DNA of 64,000 nt. It comes from Candidatus Obscuribacterales bacterium (GTDB lineage Bacteria; Cyanobacteriota; Vampirovibrionia; Obscuribacterales; Obscuribacteraceae). Made by a program: the position numbers and the translations under genes. This document shows positions 26,760 to 35,278 of the stretch, piece after piece. The DNA is taken from contig JAHBVO010000006.1 in NCBI GenBank assembly GCA_019637435.1, forward strand, positions 496,001-560,000, written 5' to 3'. Every line of letters starts with the position of its first letter. Position 1 is the stretch's first letter. The notes beneath the pieces are model-generated. The model did no database searches. It was given only the letters and a program-made list of their open reading frames with translations, and was not told the origin of the DNA.

Positions 26760-27806
26760 TCACTCTGAATCACCAAATCCGATTTTATCCACAAAAGCAT
26801 TCAAAGCCTTTGTCGCCTTCGCGTTCTTGACGCCGACGTATCGGTCCATGCGCCGCTGAAATGGAATCAGGAAACTTCGTTTTTCAGTCGAGATAATCTT
26901 GTCAGACAACTCGGGATCAAATCGTTCGCAAGTTATCTCGATGGCAAACGATAGCGGCAAAAGCGCTGACTTATCTGGCTTACCCGTGACAAATTTTCCC
27001 GTCTGAGACATCTGCGCCGTGCCGTTTCTAACACCATAAAGAAGAGGAACATCTTTACAGAGTTCGGTCAGCTTGTTATCTATTAAAGCTACCGGACTGA
27101 GAATGCAGAAGTTTTCGCCGGAATTAAAATGTGTATTCGCGATGACGATGGCATCAGTTCCAGCCTTATAACGCAACAAAGGATTCGTTGCGAAACCGCA
27201 GAATCGGTCCTGACTCACGTCTACCGCATCAATCAAAACTGGCTTACCAGCCTTGATTTGAAAGAACGCGAGAACATTCACTTCGTTTCCAATCGCTGAG
27301 CTTTCCTCAAGAGTTCGATATGTTCCGAGAAACGCAATAATCGGTTTTCCGTCCACTAGAATTTGCTTCACACTGGTCGTAGACAGTTCAACCTTGCCTG
27401 TGTAGCCAGTCCCCGGAGCATCTTGCGGAAAGAAAAGTTGGCGGAACGGTTCCTTCAAAGTACCGAGCTTGTCATCACCAATATCGGGAGTGACGCATTT
27501 AACCAGCTCAGAAGTAGCTATCACTACCTTGTTTTTCAGCCGTCCAGCTCTAGCAGATTCCAATCTGGATCTCGCCGGCTGCAGTCGGATTTTGCCGGAT
27601 GCCGAATGCGGCTTGGCTAACGCTGAACGCGGCTTGGCCGACGCCACATGTGACTCCACCGTCAGTGAACCTGGTCTGACAGACACCGCATGTGGCTTGG
27701 TAAACAACAGGCCGGGCTCAGCAGACACCGCATGTGGTGCGGTGACAAACAGGAAAAAAGATGCCACCAGCCGAAACGAAAATGCGTAACCTTTTCTTTG
27801 TCGCAC
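26760..27806 (-). CDS. Hypothetical secreted protein with 14-residue N-terminal repeats
   Basis: 348 residues. A signal-like N-terminus (LVASFFLFVTAPHAVSA) is followed at once by five degenerate 14-residue repeats (about residues 24-93) with consensus PHAVSA.PGSL..K. The rest (about 95-345) is a mixed alpha/beta domain with strands such as VEVSTTSVKQILV-like VKQILVDGKPIIAFLG, and VNVLAFFQIKAGKPVLIDAV. No family was recognised. The repeat tract overlaps the signal cleavage region, so the signal peptide itself seems to have been duplicated outward. Convergent with the metallophosphoesterase gene. Confidence 0.6.
   Translation of the reverse strand: MRQRKGYAFSFRLVASFFLFVTAPHAVSAEPGLLFTKPHAVSVRPGSLTVESHVASAKPRSALAKPHSASGKIRLQPARSRLESARAGRLKNKVVIATSELVKCVTPDIGDDKLGTLKEPFRQLFFPQDAPGTGYTGKVELSTTSVKQILVDGKPIIAFLGTYRTLEESSAIGNEVNVLAFFQIKAGKPVLIDAVDVSQDRFCGFATNPLLRYKAGTDAIVIANTHFNSGENFCILSPVALIDNKLTELCKDVPLLYGVRNGTAQMSQTGKFVTGKPDKSALLPLSFAIEITCERFDPELSDKIISTEKRSFLIPFQRRMDRYVGVKNAKATKALNAFVDKIGFGDSE
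27528..27737 (-). repeat. 42-bp tandem repeat within coding sequence
   Basis: Five units of 42 bp encode the 14-residue repeats of the secreted protein. The two at the high-coordinate end share AGACACCGCATGTGG exactly at 27681-27695 and 27723-27737, 42 bp apart; the other copies are progressively more diverged. Confidence 0.75.
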
Positions 27807-27896
27807 GTTTCAAAGTCACCGAGAACCAGTACAGCCAGTTATTCTAGCTGATCAGAGAAGTTTGCGTGTGAGAAGGGATAGTGCGACAATTGGAAT

Positions 27897-28244
27897 ATGA
27901 AAAGCGTACTGATATCGGGTGCGGGAATCGCCGGGCCGACGCTCGCATATTGGCTTCTACAGCATGGCTTCCAGATAGCAAGCAGCTACGTACTTGCCGG
28001 TGAGCTAAAGCGTTCGTCAGGCGATCATAGAATTGCCTTTGCTGCATACGAAAAGCGGCTCAGAGCTTTCATTGAGAAAAAGCAAAAAGGTGCCAAGAAT
28101 TTCGGCAAATGGTTTGCACCGGATACTCAATTCGCAGTATTTCTCCGCAATCAAATCACGAAGCTTTTTGCAATTCCGTTTTTCGCAGACAAATTTGTTC
28201 GTGACACCATCGCAGACGAACTCAGGTTGCCTGACTACTCTTGA
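27897..28244 (+). pseudogene. FAD-dependent monooxygenase relic with in-frame internal deletion
   Basis: The 115-residue frame joins two ends of an FAD-binding monooxygenase. The first 26 residues (MKSVLISGAGIAGPTLAYWL) are the N-terminal Rossmann strand with GxGxxG. From about residue 28 the sequence is that of the C-terminal region (SSYVLAGELKRSSGDHRIAF, then AAYEKRLRAFIEKKQKGA), which in full-length relatives follows the GD motif some 260 residues later. The whole catalytic middle is missing while the frame stays open, so a deletion near 27973-27985 is likely. The product could still be translated but cannot be an oxygenase. Confidence 0.8.
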
Positions 28245-28276
28245 GTGATCTATGTTAACCGGTGTGCGACCCAATT

Positions 28277-29287
28277 CTAGAAATCCCCAACAGCTCGTTC
28301 CTCGACAATTTCATCGCAAGCAGATATCAACTCTTCCACGTATGCCATAGAAGATAGACCGTGAGCCCGAGATAGTCTATCAATCATAGCGCTCGTGAGT
28401 CCCTGCTCTCCCCGCTCAATGCGGTAAAGATGGCGCTCGGCTGGTCCCCCTCCCGATCTCAACTCCGCTTGTGTAAGTCGACGTTTCGACATCACTTTGC
28501 GAATGGCCTCTCCGAGAAATTCGGTGTAATCAGATAAAGCATCCATAACTTTACCGCGCCGAAAGCTATTATCAGCCTTGTAGCGAACTACATCTAAATC
28601 GACAGAAACGTTTCGACCCGGCCAAAAGACGTGATTACCGTTCTCATCAATTTGAAGCTTCCTGCGCTGAAAACTAGACAATCCTGCCAGCCCGGGTAAA
28701 TCCTCAAACTTGACTCGATATCGTTTCAAATCGCAAGCCTGCAGTACCAGATCATCGCCCTCCACATAGGCACTGGCAATGGTGGCATCTTCTCGCCTCT
28801 CGTACCAGGCATTCAAAATTCTGTTTATTTGCTGCCCGTCTGTTACTCGGAAAAGCTTCTGAAGAAGGTCCGGCGCATTCAACTCCTGTACCTTATCGAA
28901 AAAAAGATCAGCATTGGTATCCATCCGCACAAACACAACCCTCAGAGTGGATAACCTCGACGACTCCTTTATCAGGCGACCTGCGAAATTGTTCAAAGTA
29001 CTCGAATTAAGGACAAGAAAAGTGTCTTGCTCCTTGTGCTTTTCCCCGACAGCAATCCGAAATACAAAATGCTCGGGATTTTCAACTTCATTTCGCAAGG
29101 ACTTCTCAGGATCAATTACTACCAGCCGCCTGTGCACCAATTTAATCACCGCCTTTTCGCCATATAAGAATCTATCAAAAATCGGACATTTTTGAAAAGG
29201 GTTTCGAAAAATGTCCGCTTTTAACGACTCCCGGAAATACAATGGTCCGACTGCATAAGGAATTTGAAACTTTGAGATAACACCCAT
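28277..29287 (-). CDS. DUF2442-like plus XRE-type HTH protein
   Basis: Regulator-like protein of 336 residues from ATG 29287 (a TTG at 29338 would give 353). Order: an N-terminal ~150-residue strand-rich region not recognised; a linker; a DUF2442-like module (about 190-250: YVEGDDLVLQACDLKRYRVK, then LAGLSSFQRRKLQ and VSVDLDVVRY); and a C-terminal XRE-type HTH (about 265-320: MSKRRLTQAELRSGGGPAER, IERGEQGLTSAMIDRLSRAHG). AGGGGA lies upstream of the ATG. Two palindromes precede it. DUF2442 proteins often pair with small HTH or toxin-antitoxin-type genes; here both parts are fused with a large extra N-terminus. Confidence 0.7.
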   Translation of the reverse strand: MGVISKFQIPYAVGPLYFRESLKADIFRNPFQKCPIFDRFLYGEKAVIKLVHRRLVVIDPEKSLRNEVENPEHFVFRIAVGEKHKEQDTFLVLNSSTLNNFAGRLIKESSRLSTLRVVFVRMDTNADLFFDKVQELNAPDLLQKLFRVTDGQQINRILNAWYERREDATIASAYVEGDDLVLQACDLKRYRVKFEDLPGLAGLSSFQRRKLQIDENGNHVFWPGRNVSVDLDVVRYKADNSFRRGKVMDALSDYTEFLGEAIRKVMSKRRLTQAELRSGGGPAERHLYRIERGEQGLTSAMIDRLSRAHGLSSMAYVEELISACDEIVEERAVGDF

Positions 29288-29297
29288 GGTCTTGAAT

Positions 29298-29324
29298 CCC
29301 CTACGAATGCAAGGATCGTAGGGG
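29298..29324. promoter_or_regulatory. Perfect palindrome just upstream of the HTH gene
   Basis: CCCCTACGA (29298-29306) and TCGTAGGGG (29316-29324) are perfect reverse complements with a 9-bp centre. Eleven bases from the preferred ATG, it is well placed as an auto-repression operator or translation-blocking hairpin. If the TTG at 29338 were the start it would instead be coding. Confidence 0.55.
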
Positions 29325-29347
29325 TTCAATTCAGCCAAACCAACGCG

Positions 29348-29368
29348 GAATTCAACAGTTCTGAATTC
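29348..29368. promoter_or_regulatory. Second inverted repeat upstream of the HTH gene
   Basis: GAATTCA (29348-29354) and TGAATTC (29362-29368) flank a 7-bp centre. Together with 29298-29324 it gives two dyad sites about 50 bp apart, centre to centre 47 bp. Confidence 0.45.
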
Positions 29369-29469
29369 TTCAAATCAAGTTAGCACTATTCATGGTTGCC
29401 ACAGAAGCTACCCTTCCTGTGCACTTCTGGCGATACCGTATCAATTTTCCGCAAGATCCTGGGGTCCGA

Positions 29470-30330
29470 CTAGCCGCGGTATTGAAGGGCAAATTCGCGG
29501 GGCGTCATGCCCTTTAGTCTCTTAAATTCTTTGTTGAACTGCGCGAGGCTGGCATAGCCAACAGTCGATGCGATAGCGTTGATGCGGAGTTCACCCTCGA
29601 TCAGCAGAGCGCTCGCTCTACCGAGTTTCAGACGAGAGACGTAACCAAATGGAGTAGTTTTTGTCTGGCGGCGAAAATTGCGGTGAAAGGCAGCCGGACT
29701 CATAAACGCCATCTCCGCGAGTTCTTCAATTGAAATCGGCTCAGTATAGAACTTATGTAGATAGTCAAAAACAGCTGCAAGTCTGGGCTCAGGTTCAATG
29801 TCCTGTTTGCGATCCGACACAATTAAAGTACGGTAGTTCGTATCCAAACTCAAACACCGCAGTATGGTCAAAAGCGAGATGAGCCTCTCATCCTCACGCT
29901 GTGATTTCAGCTTCTCCATGAGCGGTCGAACGGTGGTCGCCGTTTTGGCACTGAATACGATACCGCTGCGGGCTTTCTTCATGAGTGGTTTTAACCTGCG
30001 CAATTCTGGGAAAAGGCGCAGAAGGTCACCGATCCAAGTTTCACTAAACCAGCAAACTCGAACCATGAATGGCAGCTCAGGATCGATTTTCTCATTCGAG
30101 CACCACGTATGTGGGACGTTAGCACCAAGCAGAACCAGGTCACCGTCTTCATAACGTTCGATGCTGTCACCGACGTATCGGTGCCCACGGCTGTTAATAG
30201 TAAGAGTAAGTTCGAGTTCCGGATGGTGATGCCACTCGAAGGGCATGTTATCGACTCGATCTTCGAGATGCAGCGCCCATGAGTTGTTTGCGTCGATGAC
30301 GATCTTTTCGAGATAGGGCTTCATAACCAT
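29470..30330 (-). CDS. AraC-family transcriptional regulator with cupin sensor
   Basis: 286 residues: an N-terminal cupin (about 20-110; FEWHHHPELELTLTINSRG, GDLVLLGANVPH) for ligand sensing, a linker, and a C-terminal AraC DNA-binding domain with two HTHs (about 185-283: SIEELAEMAFMSPAAFHRNF and INAIASTVGYASLAQFNKEF, then KGMTPREF). The His-rich cupin could bind a metal or sugar. Divergent from an MFS transporter, a classic regulator-target pair; the ligand is probably the transporter substrate (inference). Confidence 0.92.
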   Translation of the reverse strand: MVMKPYLEKIVIDANNSWALHLEDRVDNMPFEWHHHPELELTLTINSRGHRYVGDSIERYEDGDLVLLGANVPHTWCSNEKIDPELPFMVRVCWFSETWIGDLLRLFPELRRLKPLMKKARSGIVFSAKTATTVRPLMEKLKSQREDERLISLLTILRCLSLDTNYRTLIVSDRKQDIEPEPRLAAVFDYLHKFYTEPISIEELAEMAFMSPAAFHRNFRRQTKTTPFGYVSRLKLGRASALLIEGELRINAIASTVGYASLAQFNKEFKRLKGMTPREFALQYRG

Positions 30331-30509
30331 TTGACCGGGCGTTTACGTCCAATGAGAGGATAACATCAGAATTGGATTTTTTTCGATTACTTCGTAAGCG
30401 TTGTAAATGCTAAATTTCGCATTGTTGGAGCCCTCAGAGCCTTTCGGCTTGTTCGACGAGGATTGGTGGCCACCCGAAGGTGTTTTCTTAACTTTAGAAC
30501 TGGAATCCC
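30331..30509. promoter_or_regulatory. Divergent regulatory region between araC-like and MFS genes
   Basis: The 179-bp gap probably carries both promoters. A partly palindromic element AATGC...GCATT (30406-30423, with AAATTT in the centre) is a candidate regulator site. GGAA lies before the MFS start. Confidence 0.4.
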
Positions 30510-31736
30510 ATGGAATTGAAAAACAAACAAACTCCGCCTGCGAGCGGCTTATCGGAGTTCGTCCGAGACAAACGCATCTGGGTTTACTACGCGCTCGTAG
30601 GACTCAATTGCTACGCAATGTCTGCGCTAGGACCACTGATGCCGTTTCTCCGCGGAGAGTTGAATCTGGACTACAAAGTCGCCGGTTTACACTTCAGCGC
30701 TTACGCGCTTGGAACCATTCTCGCCGGCAGCTTCGGCGACTGGGTAGTGAAACGACTCGGCCGCGTAACGGCATTGGGCGGAACGGTCGCCGGGACGATC
30801 ATAGGCGCGCTCATGCTGATCGGGGCACAGTCTTCGGCAATTTCAATTTCGGGCGTCTTGCTCTGTGGATTCTGTACAAGTGTTTCCTACCAAACTTTAG
30901 CGACCATCATCTCCGACTATTTGGAGGATTTAAGAACGATCGCATACATGGAAGCAGAGGTGGTCGCAATGCTTGTCGCAGGCATAGCGCCCTTCGCCGT
31001 GAGTGCATCCGTATGGTCCGGGTTGGGATGGCGTGCAGCGATGGTATTGATGGTGGTGCTCTTCGTCTCGACGGTTCCATCGCTTAAGTCGTACAGCAGT
31101 GTCAAAGAATCGGTTGTGAAAACGGGCTTGAGGACAGGGAAACTACCCAGAGCGTTCTGGGGTTATGGCGCCGTGATCCTGCTCAGTGTAGCGGCGGAAT
31201 GGTCCACTGCGTTCTGGAGCGCGGACTATCTATGCCAACGGGTCGGCATGACTAAAGCCGCAGCCGCTGCGGCGGTGGGAGTTTTCTTCCTCGGGATGGT
31301 AGTAGGGAGATTTGCCGGAAGCCGACTGGTGCGGACTGTGGAATCACATTACCTGCTGGTAGCCTCAGGAATAATTAGCATAATCGGGTTCGCAATGTTC
31401 TGGCTGGGGACGACGGCGGCGATCAGCGTTCTCGGTCTGTTTGGAACTGGTCTCGGCATTGCTGCGATGTACCCGCTGTCCTTTGCCGCGATTGTGGCAG
31501 CAAGTCCGTCAATGAGAAGCACAGCAATTGCGCGCATAAGCTTGATTTGCGGGAGTTCGATTCTAGTAGTTCCCTTTCTTCTCAGTCTGGTTGCAGACAG
31601 ATCAGGTTTGTTTACAGCCTATTCAATAATTGCGGCTGCGCTTGTGCTCTGCTTCGCGTCGATGTTTGTCGCAAAGAGACTGGAGAAAGAAGATGAAAAC
31701 ACACCGTGCGTTCCCACCGAATGTGCAGTTGTTTAA
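30510..31736 (+). CDS. MFS transporter
   Basis: 408 residues with 12 predicted membrane helices in two halves joined by a central loop near residue 195-210. The MFS motif A position between helices 2 and 3 reads GDWVVKRLGRVTALGG, which fits the family's G(x)3D(x)2GRR-like pattern. The first helix region is WVYYALVGLNCYAMSALGPL. Substrate unknown; could be sugar, organic acid or drug efflux. Most likely controlled by the divergent AraC-type regulator. Confidence 0.9.
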   Translation: MELKNKQTPPASGLSEFVRDKRIWVYYALVGLNCYAMSALGPLMPFLRGELNLDYKVAGLHFSAYALGTILAGSFGDWVVKRLGRVTALGGTVAGTIIGALMLIGAQSSAISISGVLLCGFCTSVSYQTLATIISDYLEDLRTIAYMEAEVVAMLVAGIAPFAVSASVWSGLGWRAAMVLMVVLFVSTVPSLKSYSSVKESVVKTGLRTGKLPRAFWGYGAVILLSVAAEWSTAFWSADYLCQRVGMTKAAAAAAVGVFFLGMVVGRFAGSRLVRTVESHYLLVASGIISIIGFAMFWLGTTAAISVLGLFGTGLGIAAMYPLSFAAIVAASPSMRSTAIARISLICGSSILVVPFLLSLVADRSGLFTAYSIIAAALVLCFASMFVAKRLEKEDENTPCVPTECAVV

Positions 31737-31740
31737 TACA

Positions 31741-32256
31741 CTACTTCAGCGAGCGAAGGAGCGAACGGGCTGACGCAAGCTTCGCCTGATCCTTCTGGTC
31801 CAGTTCTTCATGGCTTTCCAAGCCTTGAATCGAGAACTTCAATGCTTCTTTCTGCGATTTCAGTTCCGGACCGAGGATGCGACAGCCGGCACCGTCTTTG
31901 AAGACTCGTTGCACCGATGCCACTTTGCCATCTTGAAACGTGACATGGAAACCAGCCACTGGCCATCCGCCCTCGGGGCCACTGGGTTTTATAGATGCTT
32001 CAGACTTCTCCGCATCGAACTGCAAGCCGAGCTTGGACTCCAGCTCATCTCTCGTTAAGCCGAACAGCTCGAATTCATCCACGCCCCAAGAGATATAACC
32101 AGTCTGGTAGTGGTCGGGGGGCATTTTTGCTTTGGCTGCAACCGCTCTCAGGTCATCAGGCGATGGCTCTTTTGGTGCGTGGCACGATGAAAGCACGCCA
32201 ATCACTAGAGGCGCGACGATTAACACGGAGACAAATTTCTTTCGCATTTTAACCAT
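31741..32256 (-). CDS. Hypothetical lipoprotein, 171 aa
   Basis: N-terminus MRKKFVSVLIVAPLVIG and lipobox LSSC indicate a lipid-anchored envelope protein. The mature ~145 residues include ITWGVDEFELFG-like YISWGVDEFELFGLTRDELE and a VTFQDGKVASVQRV strand pair, recalling small SmpA/OmlA-style folds (a helix then a strand hairpin), but this is a weak structural guess. The C-terminus is charged and helical. Convergent with the MFS gene, stops only 4 bp apart. Start at 32256 or 32247. Confidence 0.65.
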   Translation of the reverse strand: MVKMRKKFVSVLIVAPLVIGVLSSCHAPKEPSPDDLRAVAAKAKMPPDHYQTGYISWGVDEFELFGLTRDELESKLGLQFDAEKSEASIKPSGPEGGWPVAGFHVTFQDGKVASVQRVFKDGAGCRILGPELKSQKEALKFSIQGLESHEELDQKDQAKLASARSLLRSLK

Positions 32257-32364
32257 TTTAGCCTAAAACTACTCAACGACTCAGGGCAATTCCCAAAAAA
32301 CGCATAAAACGAATTTCTCAAGTATCATGGTTTTCAGAACGCCCTGAAGTCGCAGTCAACGCCA

Positions 32365-33036
32365 TTGAGAAGCGAACGCATTGTTCTAACTTTTAAATTT
32401 TTCTGCGCAGTATTTGCTGTTGCAATCAGCGGCGCTGCGAACGCTTCAAATGATAGAGACCAAGAACTCGAAGAACAATTACATAATTTTGATTCCACAG
32501 TCATAGACATCCCACCGACGCGGAATGAATTGAGCGTTGGTGCCTGTGGAAGAGCTAAAAGAAGCATGGGTTGGTTGGTAAAATTCCAGGAACTGCAATA
32601 TCCTCGCCCACTCACGGGTGACAATCTCGACCAATTTGAGAAGGATGTGCGAAAAATCTGTAGAGAATTGAGGCATTGCACCGCCAATGATTTAGGGGAA
32701 AGTCACATTGCCGTTCTCGAAAAATTTGCGATTGCCAGTCGAGAAGAAAACGAGCAACGCAGATCGCTAGCTCACAAGACGTCTGAACTGATTGATATCG
32801 ATGAAGAAACTAAACGGATAGATCGACTTCGCGACCGCTTAAATTTAATAAAGTGGAGAGCAATGGAGCCGCTAAATTCAGCGAAGCCGACATCCGTATA
32901 CATACCGCCGGAAGCAAAATGGGCAGGTCTTAGAGACTCTTTTCCTCATCAGCGGCCCCGATTGCAGATCGAAAACCTTCCGAGACCTCTCGCTGTTCCC
33001 TACGACATTAGCAAACCGTTACCGGTGCCCAAGTAA
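32365..33036 (+). CDS. Hypothetical secreted protein, 223 aa
   Basis: Not recognised. Starts with TTG 32365 and a signal peptide (LTFKFFCAVFAVAISGAANA). The mature part is charged, has four Cys (about residues 61, 98, 104 plus one in the signal), a helical middle with many Glu/Arg (ENEQRRSLAHKTSELIDIDE) and a Pro-rich end finishing ISKPLPVPK. Probably periplasmic. Ribosome site poor, so the start is uncertain. The next gene on the strand is also secreted. Confidence 0.55.
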   Translation: MRSERIVLTFKFFCAVFAVAISGAANASNDRDQELEEQLHNFDSTVIDIPPTRNELSVGACGRAKRSMGWLVKFQELQYPRPLTGDNLDQFEKDVRKICRELRHCTANDLGESHIAVLEKFAIASREENEQRRSLAHKTSELIDIDEETKRIDRLRDRLNLIKWRAMEPLNSAKPTSVYIPPEAKWAGLRDSFPHQRPRLQIENLPRPLAVPYDISKPLPVPK

Positions 33037-33132
33037 GCGAGGCAGTCCCGCACCGTCGCAAAGAACACAAACAGATAACTGTCGAAAGCAATTTTAATAA
33101 TCAAACGAAGGGTCGACGCTATTAACTTGCAA

Positions 33133-33927
33133 ATGAGAAAGTGGACAAAACGGTTGTTAGCCTTGACTCTGCTGGCAACTCCGGCGCAAACTCAGGCGCA
33201 GGAGGAATTTCCGCCGTACAACCATTCGGCCAATCAGTTGATGGACCGACGAACTTCTACGCTCGCGACGACCAAACAGTCAGAACGAGTGAATTCGTCA
33301 TGTTGGAAAATTGATCAACGGTTTACCGGATTTCCATTTCAAGGTTTCGGCGGTCAAAAAAATAGAGCAAGTATCGACTTAACGAACGACAAATTTCACC
33401 TCGCATGGAAAAACTCAAAGGCACAAATGCTTTTTAGGGCGCCCGACTGGAAGGTTCGAACTTGGAACGATTGGCACTCTGACACAACAGACTTCGAAGC
33501 ATTTACGAGCTTTCTCAAGGGTAAATCAACCGATCGCTATGTGAACGGACTGACTTTTGGTCGAGGAAAGACTGGCATCATTGCGGGTCTAAAGGCTACA
33601 GAATTCCATACAGTTCCCAAGGATCCAACAACAACTAATGACACCACAGTCGGTGCGAGCGCAGGATCACCGAGCGCCTCGGTGTGGTTCGCAGACGAAA
33701 TCAGAGTCTCTGCCGAAATTGCTGCTATTTTCGGGATGCTCTACGCAGCACCGAATATCGGTAATTTTCCACTAGAGGTCACGATCCGAGACGGAGACGG
33801 CCGCGTTATTCGGAAAATCGAATGTATTTCCGCCTCGAAAGTAACTCCTTCAGCAAGCGCATTCAAGCTTCCACCATCTCGTTCACCTGGCAAGGTCTAT
33901 CAACCATCGCTGTTTATCGACAAATAG
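33133..33927 (+). CDS. Hypothetical secreted protein, 264 aa
   Basis: Not recognised. The signal peptide MRKWTKRLLALTLLATPAQT ends in AQA. The mature protein is rich in Phe, Trp, Thr and Ser with a beta-sandwich look (RASIDLTNDKFHLAWKNSKA, FPLEVTIRDGDGRVIRKIEC). Two Cys may pair. Start ATG 33133 is preferred to TTG 33127. No cleavage or catalytic motif seen. Lies between two other unrecognised genes on the same strand. Confidence 0.55.
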   Translation: MRKWTKRLLALTLLATPAQTQAQEEFPPYNHSANQLMDRRTSTLATTKQSERVNSSCWKIDQRFTGFPFQGFGGQKNRASIDLTNDKFHLAWKNSKAQMLFRAPDWKVRTWNDWHSDTTDFEAFTSFLKGKSTDRYVNGLTFGRGKTGIIAGLKATEFHTVPKDPTTTNDTTVGASAGSPSASVWFADEIRVSAEIAAIFGMLYAAPNIGNFPLEVTIRDGDGRVIRKIECISASKVTPSASAFKLPPSRSPGKVYQPSLFIDK

Positions 33928-33963
33928 TTTGATATACAAGGAGTCAGCAGATAGAATAAAAAA

Positions 33964-34332
33964 ATGCTCGGCTTCTATATTTTTCAATTCGTCCCGATCG
34001 TCCTTGTCGAAGGATTCGTTTTGTGGCGAATGAAGTGGGGGAGCTTTGGGCGGTCGATGTTTGATTCGCTGATGATGAACTTCGCGTCGTTCCTGGGGCT
34101 GTGCATTGGTTTGGGTCCGGTAATTGAGGGTTCGGGACCTTGGGGACTGACGCTGTTCGGGACCTACTCGATTATGGTGGAAGGCACCGTGCTGATGCTA
34201 CTGGAACGTCATCCTCCAAAGCTGGCATGGTCAACCGTTCTCATAGCAAATCTTCTTGGTTGTATCGTGCTGGACTGCGAGGTATTTTTCACGCAAATTC
34301 CGTGGAATGATCTCCTCGGTCCGGCAAAATAA
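33964..34332 (+). CDS. Small hypothetical membrane protein, 122 aa
   Basis: About four hydrophobic helices (residues 3-22, 34-55, 60-80, 88-108), beginning MLGFYIFQFVPIVLVEGFVL. Conserved-looking Glu and Gly inside the helices. No family recognised; the size suggests a small membrane component. It starts 36 bp after the previous secreted protein, so could share its transcript. Confidence 0.55.
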   Translation: MLGFYIFQFVPIVLVEGFVLWRMKWGSFGRSMFDSLMMNFASFLGLCIGLGPVIEGSGPWGLTLFGTYSIMVEGTVLMLLERHPPKLAWSTVLIANLLGCIVLDCEVFFTQIPWNDLLGPAK

Positions 34333-34411
34333 TGCCACCGCTTTCGGTGCCCGCCAATTCTTCCATTGCCCTACCGTATCAGTGAATGCTTCGCAGGAAA
34401 GGCTCCTATGA

Positions 34412-35023
34412 ATGACTGAGCAGAAAAGAAAGATAACCATCGAAGAATATTTGGCATTTGAGGAAAATTCCAAAGTGCGCCATGAGTTTGTCGATGGGCA
34501 AATTTTTGCGATGACTGGTGCATCAAACGCGCATACGGTGATCGCACTTAACATCGCCTCAGCTCTCAAAACAAAGTTAAGCGGAAGTGGTTGTACAACC
34601 TTCATCCTGGACACAAAGGTGCACATCGAAAAGCGCAATTCCTTTTACTACCCTGACGTCGTCGTAGATTGCGGAAGGTTTGCCCCAGACGGAACACATG
34701 CTGACAATCCATCTCTAATTTTTGAAGTTCTTTCCTCTTCGACCGCAGCTACCGATCGCCGTGAAAAGCGCATGGCCTACCAGACGATCGAGACGTTACA
34801 AGCATATGTAATTGTCCACCAAACGAAAAGGCGATTGGAAGTTTATCAGCGAGACGGAGCCGATTGGACTAAAGCGGAGATTGTCGGTGACGGTCACATT
34901 CAGCTGGCAGTCGGCAGGCCTTGCGGGTTGCTCTTGACCATTGACGAGATTTACGAAGGTCTCGACTTCGAGCAGACACAGCCGATGCAGGTGCAGGAGT
35001 CAGAGGAAGTCTACAGTTGGTAG
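34412..35023 (+). CDS. Uma2-family (DUF820) putative restriction-fold nuclease
   Basis: 203 residues of the Uma2/DUF820 family, abundant in cyanobacteria and planctomycetes, with a PD-(D/E)XK nuclease fold and unknown role. Motifs: ITIEEYLAFEENSKVRHEFV (start of the fold), the catalytic Asp in YYPDVVVDCG and the Glu in FEVLSSSTAATDRREKR, then the YQTIETLQAYVIV strand. Orientation same as the next gene but 255 bp away. These genes are commonly expanded in a genome; whether they act as nucleases in vivo is not known. Confidence 0.92.
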   Translation: MTEQKRKITIEEYLAFEENSKVRHEFVDGQIFAMTGASNAHTVIALNIASALKTKLSGSGCTTFILDTKVHIEKRNSFYYPDVVVDCGRFAPDGTHADNPSLIFEVLSSSTAATDRREKRMAYQTIETLQAYVIVHQTKRRLEVYQRDGADWTKAEIVGDGHIQLAVGRPCGLLLTIDEIYEGLDFEQTQPMQVQESEEVYSW

Positions 35024-35278
35024 TCGAGCCTGACGCGCCGACGAGGAGCCGCAAACTCTTTGCAACGCCGCCTCAGAGGCGCGGTTTCCACTGAGAAACC
35101 TTAGAATTCTATATGGATCAGATCATATTCATGTAAAACATTCGATACTATTCAGGTCCGCGCCGCAGTGGCGCTGACCACTGCCACTCGCCCACCGATT
35201 TCGGGCGGAGTGCTTGCTCTTCGCGGCTTACTTGCGGCGAGGCGTGCTGTGACTGTAAAACCCCGCGAGGTCGGTTCG
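35024..35278. other. Non-coding stretch with GC-rich dyads
   Basis: This 255-bp gap between the Uma2 and acyl-CoA synthetase genes holds two GC-rich dyads: CGCCTC-A-GAGGCG around 35070, and GCAGTGG...CCACTGC around 35165-35185. No T-run, so no clear terminator. GAGGTC is the ribosome site of the next gene. No clear promoter identified. Confidence 0.35.

Noticed and set aside
30407..31087. Plus-strand frame starting in the AraC-MFS gap
   Set aside because: Out-of-frame with the clear MFS gene, Arg/His-rich composition typical of a shadow.
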